NCBI GenBank assembly: GCA_947479815.1
Contig: CANKAT010000007.1
Location: 1-64,000, forward strand
Direction of reading: 5' to 3'
DNA: 64,000 bases
Source of the DNA: Sphingobacteriaceae bacterium
GTDB taxonomy: Bacteria > Bacteroidota > Bacteroidia > Sphingobacteriales > Sphingobacteriaceae
Under the pieces are notes generated by a model that saw nothing but the letters and a program-made list of their open reading frames with translations, had not been told where the DNA came from and ran no database searches. The first letter of the stretch is position 1; each line of letters starts with the position of its first letter. The position numbers were made by a program, and so were the translations under genes. Below are positions 60,187 through 64,000 of the stretch, piece after piece.

Positions 60187-61461
60187 ATGAGAAGCATCTC
60201 ATTGTTTTTTAGAAGTGTTACAAAATCACTGATACTGATTTCTTTCCTAAGTGTGGCTACTGCTAATTCAGCGAGCGCACAGGATGCAGCAGCAGGTGCA
60301 GCGATTTTCAAACAAAAATGTACCGCTTGCCATGGCATCGAAAAGGCGGTAGTAGGTCCGGCCTTAAAGGGAGTAGACACAAAGTACGACGAAGCTTTTT
60401 TGTTGAAGTGGATCAAGAATTCACCTGCATTCATTGCTTCTGGCGATGCTCAGGCAGTAAAAGCGTCACAGTATTCTCCAGCTATGATGTCAGCCTTTCC
60501 TGAATTGTCTGATGATGATATCAAGAACATAATCGCTTATGTGAAGGTTGGAGATCCAAAACCAGCAGTAGATCCAAATGCAGCTCAGGCTGGTGCGGGT
60601 GGTACAGCAACACCAGTTGGCGTGAGTAACTTCATGTTATTCGGTCTTTTGGCTGTAATTATCATCGCGTTTCTTGTCGTTTTGGTCCTTAACAAAGTTA
60701 TACAGACTCTGGAACGTGTTATGCTCCAGAAAAAGGGTGTAGCTATTGAAGAGGAAATTGCTGTTGATAAAGATCGCTTCGCAGGGTTGAAAAAATTATC
60801 CAAAAACAAAAAATTCATTCTTTTCATAGTTCTTCTTAGTGTAATCTTTCTTGGTTCAGCCGGATGGAAAGGTATGTGGGAAACAGGAGTTCATACAGGT
60901 TACCAACCGGTTCAGCCCATTAAATTTTCTCATCAGCTTCATGCTGGAGTAAATAAGATTGACTGCCAATACTGCCACTCCGGTGCATATTCATCTAAGA
61001 ATGCTTCAATTCCATCACTCAATGTTTGTATGAACTGTCATAACTACGTTACGGCATCCGAGAAATATGCAGGTAAGACCTCTCCTGAGATCATGAAAAT
61101 TTACACTGCTCTTGATTACAATCAGGATACCAAACAGTATGGTGAAAATACCAAGCCGGTAGAGTGGATCAGAATCCATAATTTACCTGACCTTGCCTAT
61201 TTCAACCACTCTCAGCATGTTTCAGTTGCGGGTATTGAATGTCAAAAGTGTCATGGACCAATCCAAACCATGGAAGAAGTTTATCAATACTCTCCATTGA
61301 CTATGAAATGGTGTATCAATTGCCACAGACAAACAGAGGTTAATCATAAGGATAATCCTTACTATGATAAGCTAATTGCTGCTCATGACAAATTGAAAAA
61401 AGGTGAAAAGGTTACAGCTGCTGTTTTAGGCGGCCTGGAATGTGCAAAGTGTCATTACTAA
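60187..61461 (+). CDS. actA: Alternative complex III cytochrome c subunit: monoheme domain fused to pentaheme ActA
   Basis: Six CxxCH motifs: CTACH, CQYCH, CMNCH, CQKCH, CINCH, CAKCH; TM segments between; followed by actB. Confidence 0.87.
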   Translation: MRSISLFFRSVTKSLILISFLSVATANSASAQDAAAGAAIFKQKCTACHGIEKAVVGPALKGVDTKYDEAFLLKWIKNSPAFIASGDAQAVKASQYSPAMMSAFPELSDDDIKNIIAYVKVGDPKPAVDPNAAQAGAGGTATPVGVSNFMLFGLLAVIIIAFLVVLVLNKVIQTLERVMLQKKGVAIEEEIAVDKDRFAGLKKLSKNKKFILFIVLLSVIFLGSAGWKGMWETGVHTGYQPVQPIKFSHQLHAGVNKIDCQYCHSGAYSSKNASIPSLNVCMNCHNYVTASEKYAGKTSPEIMKIYTALDYNQDTKQYGENTKPVEWIRIHNLPDLAYFNHSQHVSVAGIECQKCHGPIQTMEEVYQYSPLTMKWCINCHRQTEVNHKDNPYYDKLIAAHDKLKKGEKVTAAVLGGLECAKCHY

Positions 61462-61506
61462 TTAAATAATTTTAAGATCACAATACGTATACTTTATATA
61501 GCTTGA

Positions 61507-64000
61507 ATGGAAAGCAATAAAAAATACTGGAAAGGTTTAGAAGAGCTGCAGAACACTAAAGATTTTGCTGAAAAGAGCAAAAACGAGTTCGCTGAACCGC
61601 TTCCAATGGAAGAAGTTCTGAATGAGGCAGGTTTAAGTACCGTAGCCCCACGACGCGATTTTTTAAAGGCACTTGGATTTGGTTTGGGTGCAGTAACCCT
61701 TGCTGCTTGTCAGAAAGTTCCGGTTCATAAATCAATTCCTTACCTGGTAAAACCTGAAGAAATTGTACCTGGTATTCCTAATTACTACACTTCTACCTTT
61801 AATGGTCATAGTGTGCTTGTAAAAACACGAGAAGGACGTCCAATCAAAATAGAAGGAAATCCTGATTGTATGCTAAGCAAAGGTAGTTTAGATGCAAAGG
61901 GCCAGGCTTCCGTGCTCGATCTTTATGATGTTTCCAAACTTAAAGGTCCGGTTTTGAATGATGCCGATGCCACTTGGGAAAACATCGATAAATTTCTGAA
62001 GCAGGAATTATTACAGGTAAAGACAGGGGGTAAGAAGATTCGTATCGTTTCTTCAACTGTTAATAGTCCTTCAACTAAGGCCGCTATTGCTGATTTTACT
62101 GCTCAATATCCAAATACAAAACATGTTCAGGTAGATGCTGTTTCGTATACTGGAATGATTAAGGCTAACGAAAACAGTTTCGGAAAAGCGGTTCTTCCAA
62201 GATATCGTTTTGATAAGGCTGATCTGATTGTAAGTTTCGGAGCAGATTTTCTTGGAACCTGGATTTCTCCATTAGAGTTCAGTCGCCAGTATGTTTCAAA
62301 AAGAAATAACACAGCCTTAGAAGGCAAAAAAATGTCTCGTCATATTCAGTTTGAAACTGGAATGAGCTTAACGGGTTCTAATGCAGATGCACGTCTTCCA
62401 TTAAAGCCATCTGAAGAAGGTATTGCTCTTCTTAATTTATATGCTGCCTTGGGTGGTGTTTTATCAGGTTCTAAGCCTCTTGCCAATAATCCGAATGCTG
62501 AAAAAGCAATTGCACTTGCTGCAAAAGAGCTTTCAGCTGCTAAGGGTGCATCACTTGTTGTAAGTGGATCAAATGATGTTTCAATTCAAATCGTTGTGAA
62601 TGCCATCAATGCTTTATTGGGCAGTTATGGTACAACCATTGATCTTGACAATCCTTCATACCAGTTTGCTGGAAATGATGCAGAGTTTGTGGAGTTCGTA
62701 AATGAAATGAATCGTGGTGAAGTAGATGCAGTTTTCTTCTTGAACAGTAATCCTGCCTATGAGTTTAATGATGCTAAAGCATTTACGGATGCGTTGAGTA
62801 AAGTTAAATTACGTGTTTCTTTTGCCGACCGTAAAGATGAAACAGCTTCATTATGCCAGGTAATAGCTCCAAATCACCATTATTTAGAGTCATGGGGCGA
62901 TTCAAATCCTGTAGAAGGTTATTATACTATTATTCAGCCTGCAATCAATCCTGTTTATAATTCACGTAATGCTGAGCAGGGATTATTGATCTGGTCTGAA
63001 AATCCAGTTACGGATTACTATCAGTACATACAAAACAACTGGTCTAAATCAGTTCTTGCACAATCAGGAACAACGTGGAAAGAGCTTTTACAAAAAGGTT
63101 CAGTTACGCTTCCTGCAAAATCTGCGGGTGTTTATTCTTTCTCACGTGAATTGAATTCAGTTGTTCAAACCATTATCGCTGAAAGTAACAGTCTTGCCAA
63201 AGGTGGCGAGAATGGAATAGAGCTTCATATTTATCAAAATGTAGCTATCGGCGACGGTAAGGCTGCAAATAATCCATGGTTACAAGAGTTACCTGATCCG
63301 GTTTCAAAAGTGACTTGGGATAATTATGCTGCTATTAATCCGAAGTTTGCTGAAAAATTAGGTATAGCTGAATTAGATCTTGTTGAAATAAAAACAGATA
63401 AATACAGTGTTACTCTACCGGTATTACTTCAGCCGGGCCAGGCTACTGGGACTGTATCTGTAGCTTTAGGTTATGGAAGAGTTAAGGCTGGAAAGGCTGG
63501 CTCAGAAGTTGGAAAGAATGCCTATCCATTCCTTCGCCTTGTAAACGCAACCCTACAGATATCAACTTCTGCAAGCATAAGCAAGGCTTCAGGCACTTAT
63601 CAACTGGCTCAAACACAGACTCACCATACCATAGAAGGTAGAAACATTGTTCGTGAAACAACTTTGAAAAACTTCTTAAAGGATCCAACTGCAGGTACAG
63701 GACATGCTCATGTTAATAAATATGACTTATGGAATGAATATGAACAGCCGGGTCATAACTGGGTTATGGCAATCGACTTGAATGCCTGTACTGGTTGTGG
63801 CGCATGTATTGTTGCTTGTAATGCTGAAAATAATATTCCTGTTGTAGGTCGTGATGAGGTTCGCCGTCGTCGTGAAATGCACTGGATACGTATTGACCGT
63901 TATTATTCAATCAATGATGGTGATAACAGAATAACTAAAGAAGAAGAAATAGATAAGCTTGAGAATTTAGATAACGTATCTGTTGTACATCAGCCAATGA
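61507..64000 (+). CDS. actB: Alternative complex III iron-sulfur/molybdopterin-like subunit ActB, truncated by window end
   Basis: Open frame from ATG 61507 to window end; PRRDFLKALGFGLGAVTLAAC Tat/lipobox-like signal; NACTGCGACIVACNAENNIPVVG Fe-S motif. Confidence 0.9.
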   Translation, partial: MESNKKYWKGLEELQNTKDFAEKSKNEFAEPLPMEEVLNEAGLSTVAPRRDFLKALGFGLGAVTLAACQKVPVHKSIPYLVKPEEIVPGIPNYYTSTFNGHSVLVKTREGRPIKIEGNPDCMLSKGSLDAKGQASVLDLYDVSKLKGPVLNDADATWENIDKFLKQELLQVKTGGKKIRIVSSTVNSPSTKAAIADFTAQYPNTKHVQVDAVSYTGMIKANENSFGKAVLPRYRFDKADLIVSFGADFLGTWISPLEFSRQYVSKRNNTALEGKKMSRHIQFETGMSLTGSNADARLPLKPSEEGIALLNLYAALGGVLSGSKPLANNPNAEKAIALAAKELSAAKGASLVVSGSNDVSIQIVVNAINALLGSYGTTIDLDNPSYQFAGNDAEFVEFVNEMNRGEVDAVFFLNSNPAYEFNDAKAFTDALSKVKLRVSFADRKDETASLCQVIAPNHHYLESWGDSNPVEGYYTIIQPAINPVYNSRNAEQGLLIWSENPVTDYYQYIQNNWSKSVLAQSGTTWKELLQKGSVTLPAKSAGVYSFSRELNSVVQTIIAESNSLAKGGENGIELHIYQNVAIGDGKAANNPWLQELPDPVSKVTWDNYAAINPKFAEKLGIAELDLVEIKTDKYSVTLPVLLQPGQATGTVSVALGYGRVKAGKAGSEVGKNAYPFLRLVNATLQISTSASISKASGTYQLAQTQTHHTIEGRNIVRETTLKNFLKDPTAGTGHAHVNKYDLWNEYEQPGHNWVMAIDLNACTGCGACIVACNAENNIPVVGRDEVRRRREMHWIRIDRYYSINDGDNRITKEEEIDKLENLDNVSVVHQPM

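Overview
This is a 64 kb stretch of a Bacteroidota chromosome, probably Sphingobacteriaceae-like. I infer that from gene content, TAnnTTTG-type promoter boxes, the ActAB operon, and TonB receptor/fasciclin genes. Housekeeping genes include galK, purD, secA, dnaG, yraN-like, pgi, prfB (with the classical +1 programmed frameshift) and the start of an alternative complex III operon (actA, actB cut off by the window end). Accessory blocks: (i) 5.3-17.5 kb, a catabolic cluster of Tat-exported Gfo/Idh/MocA proteins (one resembling GH109), esterases, a sugar isomerase-like protein, a PmoA/DUF6807-like protein and an M19-like protein that appears to lack part of its metal site. (ii) 35.4-43.5 kb, a compact co-directional cassette: GNAT, PqqD-like small protein, ATP-grasp ligase, PLP decarboxylase, urea-transporter-like/M23 peptidase fusion, putative outer-membrane protein, TPR protein and methyltransferase. 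This is the best candidate for an undescribed biosynthesis/export system. (iii) 43.5-58.8 kb, a minus-strand block with a sialidase-like protein, D-aminoacylase, GntP permease, serine hydrolase, DUF885, FAS1 lipoprotein, TonB receptor, Omp85-like protein and M28 peptidase. Several intergenic regions carry low-complexity arrays of different sequence that all share a 7-bp period. Two copies of one duplicated block differ in length by exactly nine heptamers. No tRNA, rRNA, CRISPR or IS element was recognised. All family calls are by eye from the translations; no searches were run.
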